Assembly: GCA_016787065.1 (NCBI GenBank)
Contig: JAEUVD010000033.1
Span: 1 to 64,000, forward strand
Length of the DNA: 64,000 nucleotides
Origin: Chitinophagaceae bacterium
GTDB taxonomy: Bacteria; Bacteroidota; Bacteroidia; Chitinophagales; Chitinophagaceae
Direction of reading: 5' to 3'
Made by a program: the position numbers and the translations under genes. The notes beneath the pieces are model-generated. The model searched no databases and was not told where the DNA came from. It saw only the letters and a list, made by a program, of their open reading frames with translations. Below are positions 35,983-46,208 of this stretch, in pieces (the first letter of the stretch is position 1; each line of letters opens with the position of its first letter).

Positions 35983-38900
35983 ATGAGTAAAGTTTTTCTC
36001 TCTTATTCGCAAAAAGATGATGGCATAAAGGATCGTAATGGCAATGGTTGGGTTGCCAATTTTCGTAATTCTTTAATAGAAGTTTACAAGCAATTGTTCT
36101 CTTACGAACTTGATATTTATTTTGATCTTGAAAAAATCCGTCAAGGAACAGATTGGAAATTTAATGTTGATAAGGAAATTAGCGATTCTTTGTTGTTTAT
36201 TGCATTTGTTTCAAAAAATTACGTTAATAGCGATTTCTGTCGATATGAATGGAGGCACTACATTAGCGTAGCACATCAAAAATCGCGAGGTGGAGAAGGT
36301 ATTTTACCAGTCTTATATATCGAAGTTCCAGGATGGCATTTAAACAAATCGGACCAGGGTTTCGAATTAGAGTATGATAAACAGGACTGTATTGATTTTA
36401 TTTATCAATATAAGAATATATTTAGTGGGATTCAAATGTCTTTAGATAATGGTATTGCAAAGGTTGAAAAAACCTACTTGGATTTCAGACAATGGAACAG
36501 CACAACACCGGAATATTTTTCAAATCTAAATTTATCTAACTTACAGGAGTATTTAGGGTATTCAGATCATCAGCTGGTTAATTTAGATGATAAATCTTTG
36601 ATAATATATAAAATGCTTCGATTTTCTCAAGTTCTTAATTATAGGTTTAATCTTATAAAATTGGGTGGGGTTGTTAAAACTAATATTACAAACCCTAATA
36701 ATCGTTTTATTGGTCGCTTTGAAGAATTGAAAAAAATTCATTACATTCTATCAGCACAAAATTCAGGAGCGATTTGCACATTAAACGGTTATGGCGGGCT
36801 CGGCAAAACAGACTTAGCCTTGCAGTACGCACATGTATATAAACATGAGTATGCCTCAGGGGGAGTTTGGCTAATTCAAAGTGGTGCTGAGGATAACTTT
36901 GCGGATATTATTTTTAAAGGTTATTCTTCAATATATAATTCGTTTGATGAAATGGAAAGAAAGGGGTTGAAAAATCCGAAAATTTTCAAAACGGAAGACA
37001 AAATACTTTTCGTTGAAATTCTTAAGGAATTGAAACGATTTTGTGAAGACCAAACTTCATTATTGAGCAAGAAATTCCCGAATTCTGAAATTAAACCGAG
37101 CATTCTGTTCATTGTTGATAATCTAATTAATAGTTCAACTATTGCGGAAAGAATATTGGGTAGTATTCCAAACGAACGATGGTTTAATATCCTAATTACA
37201 ACGCGATTAAAGAAGACAGATATAACGAATTCTCGCGTACACGCTATTGATAGTATTCCTTATTTAAATAATAACGAGTCCTATGAAATTTATAAAAGTT
37301 ACTATTTGGATAAAGGGAATGATTTAGGTAAATTCAAAGCAGAAACTTATCAACAAGGGTTGCAAGACTTAATAAATTATTTATCTGGATATCCCATAGC
37401 TGTTGCACATACAGCAGTTTTACTTGGTATGAAATCTGAACTAACCCCACTAGGACTTTTGAATGAACTTAAATCAAATGGTTTCAAAACTGATACTTCG
37501 AGAGTAATTGTTGATAATGTTTTTACACCAGGTACATCTGAAGACCTTAATAGAAAAGTTCGCTTGATAAATGAAATTGTAGAATATACTATTGTAGAAT
37601 TTTTAAAAACCGATGATGAGTCCAAAGCCGGTATCAATCAATTAAGTTTACTGATATTAAAATATGCATGTTTTTTGGACCACAATAATATTGATATTGT
37701 TAGTATTAAAAATTGGATTGAGAAATTTCATATTTTAATAATTCCTGAAGAAATAGATTATTCAGGCTATTTTAATGAAGCCTTCATTAATTTACTTGAC
37801 TTTCATATCTTAGAAAGAAATCGAGAAAATAGTAATGACAGAATTGCAAGAATGCATGTTCTTGTCCAAACGGAATATAGAAAATTACTTTTGGCTACTA
37901 ATAAAATCGAGATGACTGGGATACTTAAAAACATGTATTTCTCTGCGGATGAAGAAATGAGGGATTACGGAATGTTTAGAATCTGGAAAAAGAGAAACCA
38001 CGATATATACTCACTTACCAATAGTTCAAAAATTATTCAATTTGCACTAGAATTTAACATCATTCAAGATCGTGATAGACGTGAATTATTTGGATTTATC
38101 AAAGTCCTTGTTTCTTACCGTTTGAAATTCTTTTCTGAAGAAATTATCAAAGCTTTTGAAAGCTACTACGAGCATTATAAGGATTTATTAAATCAACCAC
38201 CAAAGGAGGATAGAAAGGAACTAGCACATCAATTGTATTTATATAGCGATCTTGTAAGACTTGCACTTTTGCAAAAGGACTTAAAGGATGATCACACTTC
38301 AGAGGATTATATTACTATTGTAAATAAGTGTATTGATTCAAGTCATGGTTCAATTGATATTCTCAACGAAATGTTTAAAGATTACAAACCGGATTTAAAC
38401 AATTGGGCTGAATACGGTCCATTAATGGATAATCTACAATTTGATAGGGTTGATGGATATAGTAGATTAGGGCAAATCGAAGGTGAAGTGAACCATAATT
38501 ATAAAAATGCTATAGAAATTTTAGATAGGTATATCATCAAGGAATTGGACCCTTTATTTAAAGAAAAGCCTGAAGCTAAAATCTTGCTATCATCTATGTA
38601 TAGCGTTTTACAAACGGCTAAAAGTCAGAAGGCTAATTATTTAATTGCATTGGGTAAAGGTGAAGAGGGGGGGGAACTATTGATTGATGATATTGATGAT
38701 AGATTGGAGGCAATAAAACATAACCTAAAATATAGCTTTTCTTTTACTAGCTTTAATGCCCTCATTCAACTCGCGGAAAGTGAATTGACTGCGCAAAATT
38801 TTTCAAAAGCAGATAACTTGTATGGAATTGTCCAATCATACATGCCTGCTGTTCAGAGGAACTGTCATGAGGATGAATTCAAATATTATACATGGAAAAT

Positions 38901-39579
38901 TAAATTAAAGTCATCAATTTCAGCCTTTATGGCCAAAGAACTAGGTGCTAAGGATTATTATGAAGTGCTTTGTGATTTAATGAAAAATTTCATTGTAGAT
39001 CTCAGCGATACCAACGTTAAGCGATTAGAGCAGGAGCAATTACCATACTCTTTGCTGTCATTCACACCATTCGTACTTCGGGATATTCAGTTTGATGATA
39101 AAATTGCAATTGATAAATACACAGGTCAATTTATTATTGGAAATAACAAGATGCTATTTCTCATGCTGGTGATGGATTTTTATCTAAAAGTTTATAACGT
39201 AAGTGGTCAGGAGCCAATTAATTGGAAAAATAGAATAGATTGTTGTTCCAGTTATCTAATTATTTTAAAATACTTTGGGGAAGAGGAGCATATTTTAGAA
39301 CATGGAATTGAATTTTTTGATTCATTGCCTGACAATATTAAAGAAACTACTTATAATGATTTCTTCGACTTAAATGGATTAATGAATATTCTTATTCTAA
39401 TAATGGATTCGTCAATAGAACTTAATAAAATGGAAATTTGTAAACTGGCTTTTGATTTGTATGACCAATACTTAGGCACACTGTATGGGCAAATAAAGAA
39501 TTCAGCAACTGGTAATATAAATGAAATGATGAACATGTTTATTCTTGCACATAAAGAGTTTAAAAAATATATATCTTGA
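35983..39579 (+). CDS. TIR-STAND NTPase 1 with long helical C-terminus
   Basis: The 1198-residue protein begins with a TIR/SEFIR domain (about 1-155; KVFLSYSQKDDGIKDRNGNG, IYFDLEKIRQGTDWKFNVDK, LLFIAFVSKNYVNSDFC). A STAND/NB-ARC NTPase domain follows (about 240-520): phosphate-binding loop LNGYGGLGKTDLALQYA near 272, Walker B-type SILFIVDNL near 376, sensor-like FNILITTRLKK, and GYPIAVAHTAVLLGM. The rest (about 560-1198) is helical, TPR-like or superhelical, fitting a ligand-sensing region. Such proteins oligomerise on trigger binding and activate the TIR, usually for NAD depletion. A run of eight G (38667-38674) inside the gene could slip. It has its own operator palindrome. Confidence 0.88.
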   Translation: MSKVFLSYSQKDDGIKDRNGNGWVANFRNSLIEVYKQLFSYELDIYFDLEKIRQGTDWKFNVDKEISDSLLFIAFVSKNYVNSDFCRYEWRHYISVAHQKSRGGEGILPVLYIEVPGWHLNKSDQGFELEYDKQDCIDFIYQYKNIFSGIQMSLDNGIAKVEKTYLDFRQWNSTTPEYFSNLNLSNLQEYLGYSDHQLVNLDDKSLIIYKMLRFSQVLNYRFNLIKLGGVVKTNITNPNNRFIGRFEELKKIHYILSAQNSGAICTLNGYGGLGKTDLALQYAHVYKHEYASGGVWLIQSGAEDNFADIIFKGYSSIYNSFDEMERKGLKNPKIFKTEDKILFVEILKELKRFCEDQTSLLSKKFPNSEIKPSILFIVDNLINSSTIAERILGSIPNERWFNILITTRLKKTDITNSRVHAIDSIPYLNNNESYEIYKSYYLDKGNDLGKFKAETYQQGLQDLINYLSGYPIAVAHTAVLLGMKSELTPLGLLNELKSNGFKTDTSRVIVDNVFTPGTSEDLNRKVRLINEIVEYTIVEFLKTDDESKAGINQLSLLILKYACFLDHNNIDIVSIKNWIEKFHILIIPEEIDYSGYFNEAFINLLDFHILERNRENSNDRIARMHVLVQTEYRKLLLATNKIEMTGILKNMYFSADEEMRDYGMFRIWKKRNHDIYSLTNSSKIIQFALEFNIIQDRDRRELFGFIKVLVSYRLKFFSEEIIKAFESYYEHYKDLLNQPPKEDRKELAHQLYLYSDLVRLALLQKDLKDDHTSEDYITIVNKCIDSSHGSIDILNEMFKDYKPDLNNWAEYGPLMDNLQFDRVDGYSRLGQIEGEVNHNYKNAIEILDRYIIKELDPLFKEKPEAKILLSSMYSVLQTAKSQKANYLIALGKGEEGGELLIDDIDDRLEAIKHNLKYSFSFTSFNALIQLAESELTAQNFSKADNLYGIVQSYMPAVQRNCHEDEFKYYTWKIKLKSSISAFMAKELGAKDYYEVLCDLMKNFIVDLSDTNVKRLEQEQLPYSLLSFTPFVLRDIQFDDKIAIDKYTGQFIIGNNKMLFLMLVMDFYLKVYNVSGQEPINWKNRIDCCSSYLIILKYFGEEEHILEHGIEFFDSLPDNIKETTYNDFFDLNGLMNILILIMDSSIELNKMEICKLAFDLYDQYLGTLYGQIKNSATGNINEMMNMFILAHKEFKKYIS

Positions 39580-39786
39580 TTTAGACGAACCCAAAATGAA
39601 TAAAGAATGAGAAAGTACCAATACAAATCGAACACTTTGGAGGCGCTAATTTTCTAAGTAACTATTTGCGAGTAAAGTTCTGATTTATAACATAATTGTA
39701 TTCCATAAACCTACTTATTTGTAGAAACTGCAATAATTCCATTAATTTAGTTATCCAAAACTGCTTACCTGAAAAATACTTATAAA

Positions 39787-40425
39787 ATGCTAAACAAAAG
39801 ACAAATAAGAGTGTTTGTAGCATCTGCTGATGATGTTAAATTGGAACGTGAGAAATTAACTAAATACGTTAAAAGGACATCTTCAAGATTACCTTTTATT
39901 GAGTTGAAATTGGTAATGTGGGAAGATCTCAGTAAAGGGAATCAACCCCAATTTGCAACTATTCAAGCCGCACTTAATGAAAAACTTAAAGACTGTGAAA
40001 TTTGTATGTTTATTTTTCATAAGGAGATAAAAAAGAACACAAAGGATGAATTCTATCTCGCTAAAGCAATTAACAAGAAAATATTTATTTTTTTTCATGA
40101 AGGATTTTCACCTTCATGTGAAACTGAAGCTTTTTCTTATTGGCACCTTCATAAATTTATTGAAGAGAACCGTGATAATTATATTCTATTGTCAAATTAT
40201 CAGAGCATTCGTGAATTTATTAAGAAATACCGCAATCAAGTAGAAGGCTACATATCTGAAACATTTTTCCATATTAGCCAAAGGGAATTGGTAAATTATG
40301 TAAGTACCCAGATGAGTGAATTTAGTTATGATCCAGCACTAAATTTTTCATGGACCACAACTTCATCGGTATCGTTAAAAAATGATATACCCTATTTATT
40401 GTTTGAACCAGTAAAGAAAAAATAG
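39787..40425 (+). CDS. DUF4062/TIR-like domain protein
   Basis: The 212-residue cytoplasmic protein begins with a DUF4062-like, TIR-related fold: KRQIRVFVASADDVKLEREK, KLVMWEDLSKGNQPQFATIQ, CEICMFIFHKEIKKNTKDEF, KAINKKIFIFFHEGF. This N-terminal type is common in STAND NTPases and conflict-system proteins, where it serves as signalling or effector domain. It stands alone here, without an NTPase, between two TIR-STAND genes, and could be an adaptor for them. The C-terminal 60 residues are not recognised. Its end overlaps the convergent gene's end by 30 bases. Upstream (39712-39725) a TACTTATTTGTAGA half-matches the operator but lacks a good -7 box. Confidence 0.65.
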   Translation: MLNKRQIRVFVASADDVKLEREKLTKYVKRTSSRLPFIELKLVMWEDLSKGNQPQFATIQAALNEKLKDCEICMFIFHKEIKKNTKDEFYLAKAINKKIFIFFHEGFSPSCETEAFSYWHLHKFIEENRDNYILLSNYQSIREFIKKYRNQVEGYISETFFHISQRELVNYVSTQMSEFSYDPALNFSWTTTSSVSLKNDIPYLLFEPVKKK

Positions 40426-41613
40426 ACTGGTCGTAATAATTATTAATAAATATAATATTTTCTTCCTGAGTAAAACGAAATGTTTAATTGCATCTATTTT
40501 TGATATCCAATGCATCCTTCGCCTTTCATTCCAACTTTCATCAGTTTCGTTTGCGAATAAACCGCCTTTGAATTTTGGTATTGGTACAACTCTTGATTTT
40601 AAAATGCATAAAAAAACTAGTAGAGAATAAATAATGATGCTAATATCTAAAATCAGAGTGACCTGTAAGAATTTTTCCAAAAGAGTTGATGTCGAGAATC
40701 CTTTAAAAATTGATAAGGGAACACTAAAAAGTATTAAAAATAAAATAATTACTATTCCGTTACCAGGTTGTTTTGCGAATAATTCGTTTCGCACTTTTAA
40801 TTCAAAAGTAGACACTTTTTTATCATCTCCTCTCTCTATTACTTTTACTTCAGACCAAGGTATTCCCTCTGGACTCAATTCACGGCTTGTCGGTTTTAAC
40901 CTTGTTGTTCTCTTAGGAATTATTTTGTTCATTTCATGTAATGACAAGGACATATCGAGCTCCCTCTGCCAAATTTTGCTTAACTCTATTGCTTCCTCTG
41001 ATCCTATTTGATTTAAATATTTTATGGAACGTTGCATCAACCCAAACCCTTTTTCTGTTAAGCCGAGCATGAGACAATTTGCGGCATAAAGATTATAAAA
41101 TTTTGCAACCCAGACACTCTCTTTAAAGCAAGCTATAAAATTTCTTTCAATTTTTTTATATAAGTAATCAGCATGAACATAGCGTTCCATTTTGGAGTAA
41201 CATTCTGCTTCTTTATAAAAAGAAAATACGCTATCCGCCGCCGCTTTGGTTTTATAAAACTTCTTACCTGCTTCTTTAAATAAATCCCCGGAAGCTTTAA
41301 AATTCCCTTTTTCAAGCTCCAACTGAGCCTTTTTTAAAATAAGAATGGGATTGGCGTCAATAATTCTGATTGTTTTATTATCCATTTGAGCCATAATAAA
41401 TGATTTCATTTCCGGATTAATCTCAATGTCATCATCATTGAGTTTAACAAATTTATTTTCTACGAAATAGGTAATATCCTTCCAAAATTCCTTTTTTTGG
41501 AGGTCGGAAGCTACGTCTATGTCAAAAATTCTAATTAAGATATCTTTCTGGATTATTTTTAATCTGAGGATCACATAAAGGTATTTTTTCTGATCAGTTG
41601 TTAATTCTGTCAT
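40396..41613 (-). CDS. TPR-like protein with C-terminal transmembrane segments
   Basis: The 405-residue product has a winged-helix-like or helical N-terminus (about 1-85; TTDQKKYLYVILRLKIIQKD). An alpha-solenoid of TPR/SNAP-like repeats follows (about 90-225; ELEKGNFKASGDLFKEAGKK, YKEAECYSKMERYVHADYLY). About three hydrophobic helices complete it (about 285-303, 318-342 and the C-terminal 388-403). The layout suggests membrane-anchored protein-protein interaction. It starts 29 bases after the second TIR-STAND gene on the same strand, so the two are probably an operon and functional partners. No enzymatic motif is visible. Confidence 0.7.
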   Translation of the reverse strand: MTELTTDQKKYLYVILRLKIIQKDILIRIFDIDVASDLQKKEFWKDITYFVENKFVKLNDDDIEINPEMKSFIMAQMDNKTIRIIDANPILILKKAQLELEKGNFKASGDLFKEAGKKFYKTKAAADSVFSFYKEAECYSKMERYVHADYLYKKIERNFIACFKESVWVAKFYNLYAANCLMLGLTEKGFGLMQRSIKYLNQIGSEEAIELSKIWQRELDMSLSLHEMNKIIPKRTTRLKPTSRELSPEGIPWSEVKVIERGDDKKVSTFELKVRNELFAKQPGNGIVIILFLILFSVPLSIFKGFSTSTLLEKFLQVTLILDISIIIYSLLVFLCILKSRVVPIPKFKGGLFANETDESWNERRRMHWISKIDAIKHFVLLRKKILYLLIIITTSLFFLYWFKQ

Positions 41614-41642
41614 TTCTATTAAGTTTAATTATTCTTTAGTTT

Positions 41643-44600
41643 TTATTCTTTATAATCTAAATATTTATTATAAAGTCCATTGAGAGCAGTTTCGATCTTG
41701 GGAGGAAGAACTCCATGATGAAAAGTTGCGGATATAAAATTTAATTTACTTTCTAGGAGATACATGTATTCTGAAAATTTCTTCAAAGCATTATTATCCG
41801 ATTTTGAAAATTTAAAATAACCACCTATCAAGGCATCTAATACCATAAGATAAAGCATCATTTCATTCGTATTTTCCGCATTATCTTTTTTAAATCTATC
41901 AGGTAGAATATTCCATGTTTCCTCTGCAATCTCTAATGCGGTCCGGTTATCCATAAGAGATAATGAGAATATATTACTAAAACCAATCCTGAAAATGAGA
42001 TTAAACTCGGATTCAACAGGTGGAAGGGCACATAATTCTTTACACTTATTCCAAATTTCCTTAACGCATATATATATATCTTCCTTAGTACTTTTCTTGC
42101 TCGTTTCACCATGCAAAATTTGTGCTAAGTATTCAGCTAATTTATTCAATTGCCCTAATTCCCTTATTTGTATTTTAGCAGCATTAACATAATTCAATAC
42201 ATGACTAATTAATTCAGAAGTTTTAAAGCAGAATTCTTTAACATTCAACATATTAATTTTATACCCTGTCCAAAGTTTTTCTATGTTTAGTATATACTGA
42301 AAAACCTGCAATTGCTCCAATCCGTATTCACTATAACAATCTTTAAGTAATCCATCTAACTGAAGGATATCCAAATAGGCATTTTCATATTTGCCTAATC
42401 TTATATTATTGAGGGCAACCTGAAGTTTGTTTTCAAATTTACTACTAGCACTCAAATTTGTCGAATCTTTGAAGTTCTTAAGGTCAAGCATTTCGTTATC
42501 CTTGCCTAATTTCTTTTTAGCTATATTTAAAGAATTAATTAGTTTATTGTAAATACCTACATAAAGCACATCGCCAGCTAATGAATTTTGTTCAATACGC
42601 TCTATGCTCATTTTCAATCTTAATAATTCTTTTTCCACGTGTATTATTGAGCTATAGTCTAAATCCCAATTATAGGATATGATATACTCATATTGAATAT
42701 TAAAATGGAGAATTAGAAAATTGTTATAAATTCTTTCCAGATTCGATTTTTCTTCGTAAGGAATTATTTTTTCTAATTCTAGAGCTAATTTGCTTCCTAG
42801 CTCAATGGATCTATTTAACACTGGTTGTAATTCAACTTTTTCGAAAAGCTTAAACTTGTTTTTTGTGAAGCCAAGACTTTTGTACATTGCAAGGAGCTCC
42901 AAATAAGAGAGCAAGAAATACTCTGCAAGATTAGTATTATTGAAGTCGGCTTTTTGAAAACGTTTACTCTCTGCAATTAATATCGACTGTACCCTGGAAA
43001 GCAACTCTGTGGCATCTTCATTTAAATTCAATTGTGGAAGAGAAGAAATAAATAAAATAATGTCTTTAACATCTGCTATTGGTATAATATTATTTTCTGT
43101 AAATCCCTTGAATAATTCAATCAGATTTTTTGCGTCATTAATACTATTGTTTTTTTCTTCCCAATCTCTTTCGTATTCTTCTCCGTTACTATTAAATTTT
43201 ACCGCTCTTAAATTCTCATAAATACCTTCTAAGATTTTGACTCCATTTTTATCTCGGCTAAGTTCTTTTTTAAGTTCTATTTGCACCAGTTTATGCATCG
43301 TATGATAAGAGCCCTTTGATTCAATATTTATCTCGGAAAGAATTTGATATTCCTTTAATATAATCATGGCACTTTCGAATAACTCTTCACTATTTAAACC
43401 AGTTTCAAATTTGTTTTCATTGCGTGTCATTATCCAATCCTTAATCCATAAAACATTAATATATTCATTGTGAAAATAAATTGAATAATGTAATATTAAT
43501 ACAGCCAATTCACCTTTTGAACCTTCTCCTATTAAGGGTAGTTTCTCCAAATGCTCAATGAATATTCTAACAATACCTCTGAGTAATGCTGGATTTGGTT
43601 TATCAATGGAGTTTTCATCTTCTTCGTAATTATTATCATGATACGGAAGTCCCGGTTTCTGAATGGCCTTAATATCCATTTGCCCGACCTTTAAACCTAT
43701 ATCATCTAAATATTTCATATACTTACTTGGGTTTATATCGGTGTTAATTCCTAAATGGGCTGCAACTAAAACCGTAGGTAAGGGATAACCTTTTAAACAA
43801 TTGTTTATCAATTCCGTTAATGAGGATTGATAATCTGGCTGGTAAAATTTATACTTATTTTGAGGTTTGGAAATACTATAATAAGATTTAAATATCGAGT
43901 TAGATTCATTTTCATTGAGCGGTTCTATGACCTTAGAATTTATGTCAGAGGACTGAATATCTTTTGGTTTTAATCGAGTTGTTATTAAAAGGTTGAACCA
44001 TCCAGAAGCTATGCTTTTGAAATAATCTTTTGAGAGCATTTCAGCATCATTCATATTATCTATAATAAACAATATGCGATGATTCTCTATACTCAACTTA
44101 GCAGATGTTCGCGTTTGCAAAATTTCTGCTCTTTTTTCACAATAAGTCCTCAAGGAATTAAAAATAGCTCCGGTATTTAATTTCTCAATTTCTTTGTCCA
44201 TTACTAAATACTCGATAGGAGGTTTAAGACCGAGTTTTCTTAATTCAATTTCTTGATCATCCTTATTTAAACTACTTAATGAAGTTCGATTATTTTCGTA
44301 AACGGTTTTGTAACATTCTTTAACTAAGCGATCCATTTTATTTTGTATCTCTTTACTCTCCTCTTCCTTGTTATCAGCAATTGGGCTAATGTGATTTGGA
44401 TTCCCAACTTTATCATAATCAATAAACCAAATCCCACCGGTAACAAACTCGTTTCGTATAACAGAGGCGTATTTTACTGCTATAGCCGTTTTCCCCATTC
44501 CTCCAAACGCATTTAACGAACATATTTTATTTCCTTTAAGTGTTGTTTCGATAAATTCAACATCCTTATTTCTTCCTACAAAATGTGAATCTGTTTTATC

Positions 44601-45329
44601 AAAATTCAAATTCGATAGACACAATTTAGCTAGTTCAATTTTATATAGTCTTTCGTTAATGTTTTTACAGAGAACTATTAATCGGCGAAGCATCTTTTGC
44701 TCTCTATTTAAAAACCACCAATCTTTTTGACCTAGATTTTGAAAGTCTTTGTTGCTTAACTCTTCGTCTATCTTATCGATATTTATGCCATCCCAAGATC
44801 GAAAGTCAAGATGGGCATTTTCATCTGTAATTTTTACTGGGTCGATGTCTTCGTGAAAATGCAATTTATTAAATTCCTCCTGATTTTGAAGTATAAAATT
44901 GATTGCTTCTTCATCCTCATACTTATTCTTCCAAGCTTTATCTTCGTGATTATTAGATATTTTTGGTGTCCATCCAGGAATATCATTATAAATTATGAAC
45001 AATGGAGTTTCTGCACCTTTTGGTTTTTGATAAGTAGTTTCGTAGAATTCTTTCCATTCAAATCTACATTCTTCACTTTCAACATATTTCTTTGATAAAA
45101 TGGCTATAAATCCTGCTGAATTCTTGATAGCTTCATTGGTTTTTATTTTCCATTTGTCTCCAGCATTAATGGACTCAATATCCATAAAAAATTCAATGTT
45201 GGTGTTATATAATTTATTATATGTTTTTATTAGTAAATCCTTAAAATATTTTACAGGGCCATAATTCCTCTTGGAATCCTTCGGAGTATCATCAGATCTT
45301 CTGTAGGAAAGAAAAAATTTACAATTCAT
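41643..45329 (-). CDS. TIR-STAND NTPase 2 with long helical C-terminus
   Basis: The 1228-residue product parallels TIR-STAND 1. A TIR/SEFIR domain fills residues 1-165 (CKFFLSYRRSDDTPKDSKRN, FFMDIESINAGDKWKIKTNE, FIAILSKKYVESEECRFEW). The NTPase domain has a phosphate-binding loop LNAFGGMGKTAIAVKYA near 274, Walker B-type ILFIIDNMND near 415, FNLLITTRLKPKD, and GYPLPTVLVAAHLGI. A helical repeat region of about 650 residues follows. The protein is a distant paralogue of TIR-STAND 1, with different C-terminal sequence, which fits different triggers. It is the first gene of a two-gene operon with the TPR/membrane protein. No operator palindrome lies in its short upstream region. Confidence 0.88.
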   Translation of the reverse strand: MNCKFFLSYRRSDDTPKDSKRNYGPVKYFKDLLIKTYNKLYNTNIEFFMDIESINAGDKWKIKTNEAIKNSAGFIAILSKKYVESEECRFEWKEFYETTYQKPKGAETPLFIIYNDIPGWTPKISNNHEDKAWKNKYEDEEAINFILQNQEEFNKLHFHEDIDPVKITDENAHLDFRSWDGINIDKIDEELSNKDFQNLGQKDWWFLNREQKMLRRLIVLCKNINERLYKIELAKLCLSNLNFDKTDSHFVGRNKDVEFIETTLKGNKICSLNAFGGMGKTAIAVKYASVIRNEFVTGGIWFIDYDKVGNPNHISPIADNKEEESKEIQNKMDRLVKECYKTVYENNRTSLSSLNKDDQEIELRKLGLKPPIEYLVMDKEIEKLNTGAIFNSLRTYCEKRAEILQTRTSAKLSIENHRILFIIDNMNDAEMLSKDYFKSIASGWFNLLITTRLKPKDIQSSDINSKVIEPLNENESNSIFKSYYSISKPQNKYKFYQPDYQSSLTELINNCLKGYPLPTVLVAAHLGINTDINPSKYMKYLDDIGLKVGQMDIKAIQKPGLPYHDNNYEEDENSIDKPNPALLRGIVRIFIEHLEKLPLIGEGSKGELAVLILHYSIYFHNEYINVLWIKDWIMTRNENKFETGLNSEELFESAMIILKEYQILSEINIESKGSYHTMHKLVQIELKKELSRDKNGVKILEGIYENLRAVKFNSNGEEYERDWEEKNNSINDAKNLIELFKGFTENNIIPIADVKDIILFISSLPQLNLNEDATELLSRVQSILIAESKRFQKADFNNTNLAEYFLLSYLELLAMYKSLGFTKNKFKLFEKVELQPVLNRSIELGSKLALELEKIIPYEEKSNLERIYNNFLILHFNIQYEYIISYNWDLDYSSIIHVEKELLRLKMSIERIEQNSLAGDVLYVGIYNKLINSLNIAKKKLGKDNEMLDLKNFKDSTNLSASSKFENKLQVALNNIRLGKYENAYLDILQLDGLLKDCYSEYGLEQLQVFQYILNIEKLWTGYKINMLNVKEFCFKTSELISHVLNYVNAAKIQIRELGQLNKLAEYLAQILHGETSKKSTKEDIYICVKEIWNKCKELCALPPVESEFNLIFRIGFSNIFSLSLMDNRTALEIAEETWNILPDRFKKDNAENTNEMMLYLMVLDALIGGYFKFSKSDNNALKKFSEYMYLLESKLNFISATFHHGVLPPKIETALNGLYNKYLDYKE

Positions 45330-45583
45330 AGTTTAGGTTTCATATTTTAAGATTTATCATAACGCGAATGCCGGAATAAAGTTAATACGTTGTTTGGGTT
45401 TTACAATTATAATTTTGAAGGGTTGTGGTCATTCCAAAATTTGAAAAAGTGAGACTTAATTCTCCATTAAAGCTCAATCGGAGTGCTGAATATTGATGGA
45501 AGTGGTATGAAACATTTAATATATTATCGTAATCAACTTTGACTACTAATAATATATCCCAGAATGTAGCGGAGATTTTAATT

Positions 45584-46177
45584 TTATTTAATCCGATCCA
45601 ATTCCACTTCAACCTTTTCTTTTTCTCCAAGATAATAACTTAATGAAAAGTCCACTTCGCTAACCTTATTATTTAACTCATCTTTGATGTTTTTGATATT
45701 TTGAATCTCTGCGTTCTTCCGTTCAATTATCTGTTTGTTGTTATCATGTTCATCTAGAACTGCATTCACTTCATTTATATGAAACAAATAGTAACCTCCC
45801 GCAAATAAAATGGTCCATTCCGAAAGATCAACTATCCATTGCGGATAATCGGTTTTAAAATCGGTTGCAATGTCTAAACCTTTACCACCTGCGATTATAC
45901 AATTAACAGCGCCCTGATGCTGATCTAAATATAGTTGATGTGCTATGGATTGATTTGATATAGCTTCTTCGATATTCTGAATCTCTTGATTACAGGAATC
46001 AATAGCTCCTGTATACATTGATTTCAAATAGGTCAGTTGAGTTAATGTGTCACCTAAACCACCTAAACGCTCGTTTAGGTGGTTAATTTTTTCTTCATTA
46101 CTACAGGATGTAAGATTAAGAAGCAAACACAAGGTGAAAAGTAATATTCCAATAGATGTATGATGATTTGATTTCAT
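45584..46177 (-). CDS. Lipoprotein with coiled coil and central hydrophobic segment
   Basis: The 197-residue product has a lipoprotein signal (IGILLFTLCLLLNLTSC). Two coiled-coil segments (about 28-80 and 145-197; INHLNERLGGLGDTLTQL, ERKNAEIQNIKNIKDELNNK) flank a hydrophobic stretch (WIVDLSEWTILFAGGYYLF). I do not recognise the family. It lies 31 bases downstream of the CsgG-like gene on the same strand and may be part of the same envelope operon. Confidence 0.65.
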   Translation of the reverse strand: MKSNHHTSIGILLFTLCLLLNLTSCSNEEKINHLNERLGGLGDTLTQLTYLKSMYTGAIDSCNQEIQNIEEAISNQSIAHQLYLDQHQGAVNCIIAGGKGLDIATDFKTDYPQWIVDLSEWTILFAGGYYLFHINEVNAVLDEHDNNKQIIERKNAEIQNIKNIKDELNNKVSEVDFSLSYYLGEKEKVEVELDRIK

Positions 46178-46208
46178 GATTTCCTTTTAATAGTTAATTA
46201 TCATCTCC

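Noticed and set aside
39712-39725. TACTTATTTGTAGA upstream of the DUF4062-like gene
   Set aside because: Only one half matches the palindrome and no good -7 box lies at the canonical spacing; noted in the gene entry but not counted.
45382-45630. 82-codon minus-strand frame overlapping the lipoprotein gene end
   Set aside because: It overlaps a well-supported gene, has no signal, motif or plausible leader, and its composition looks non-coding.
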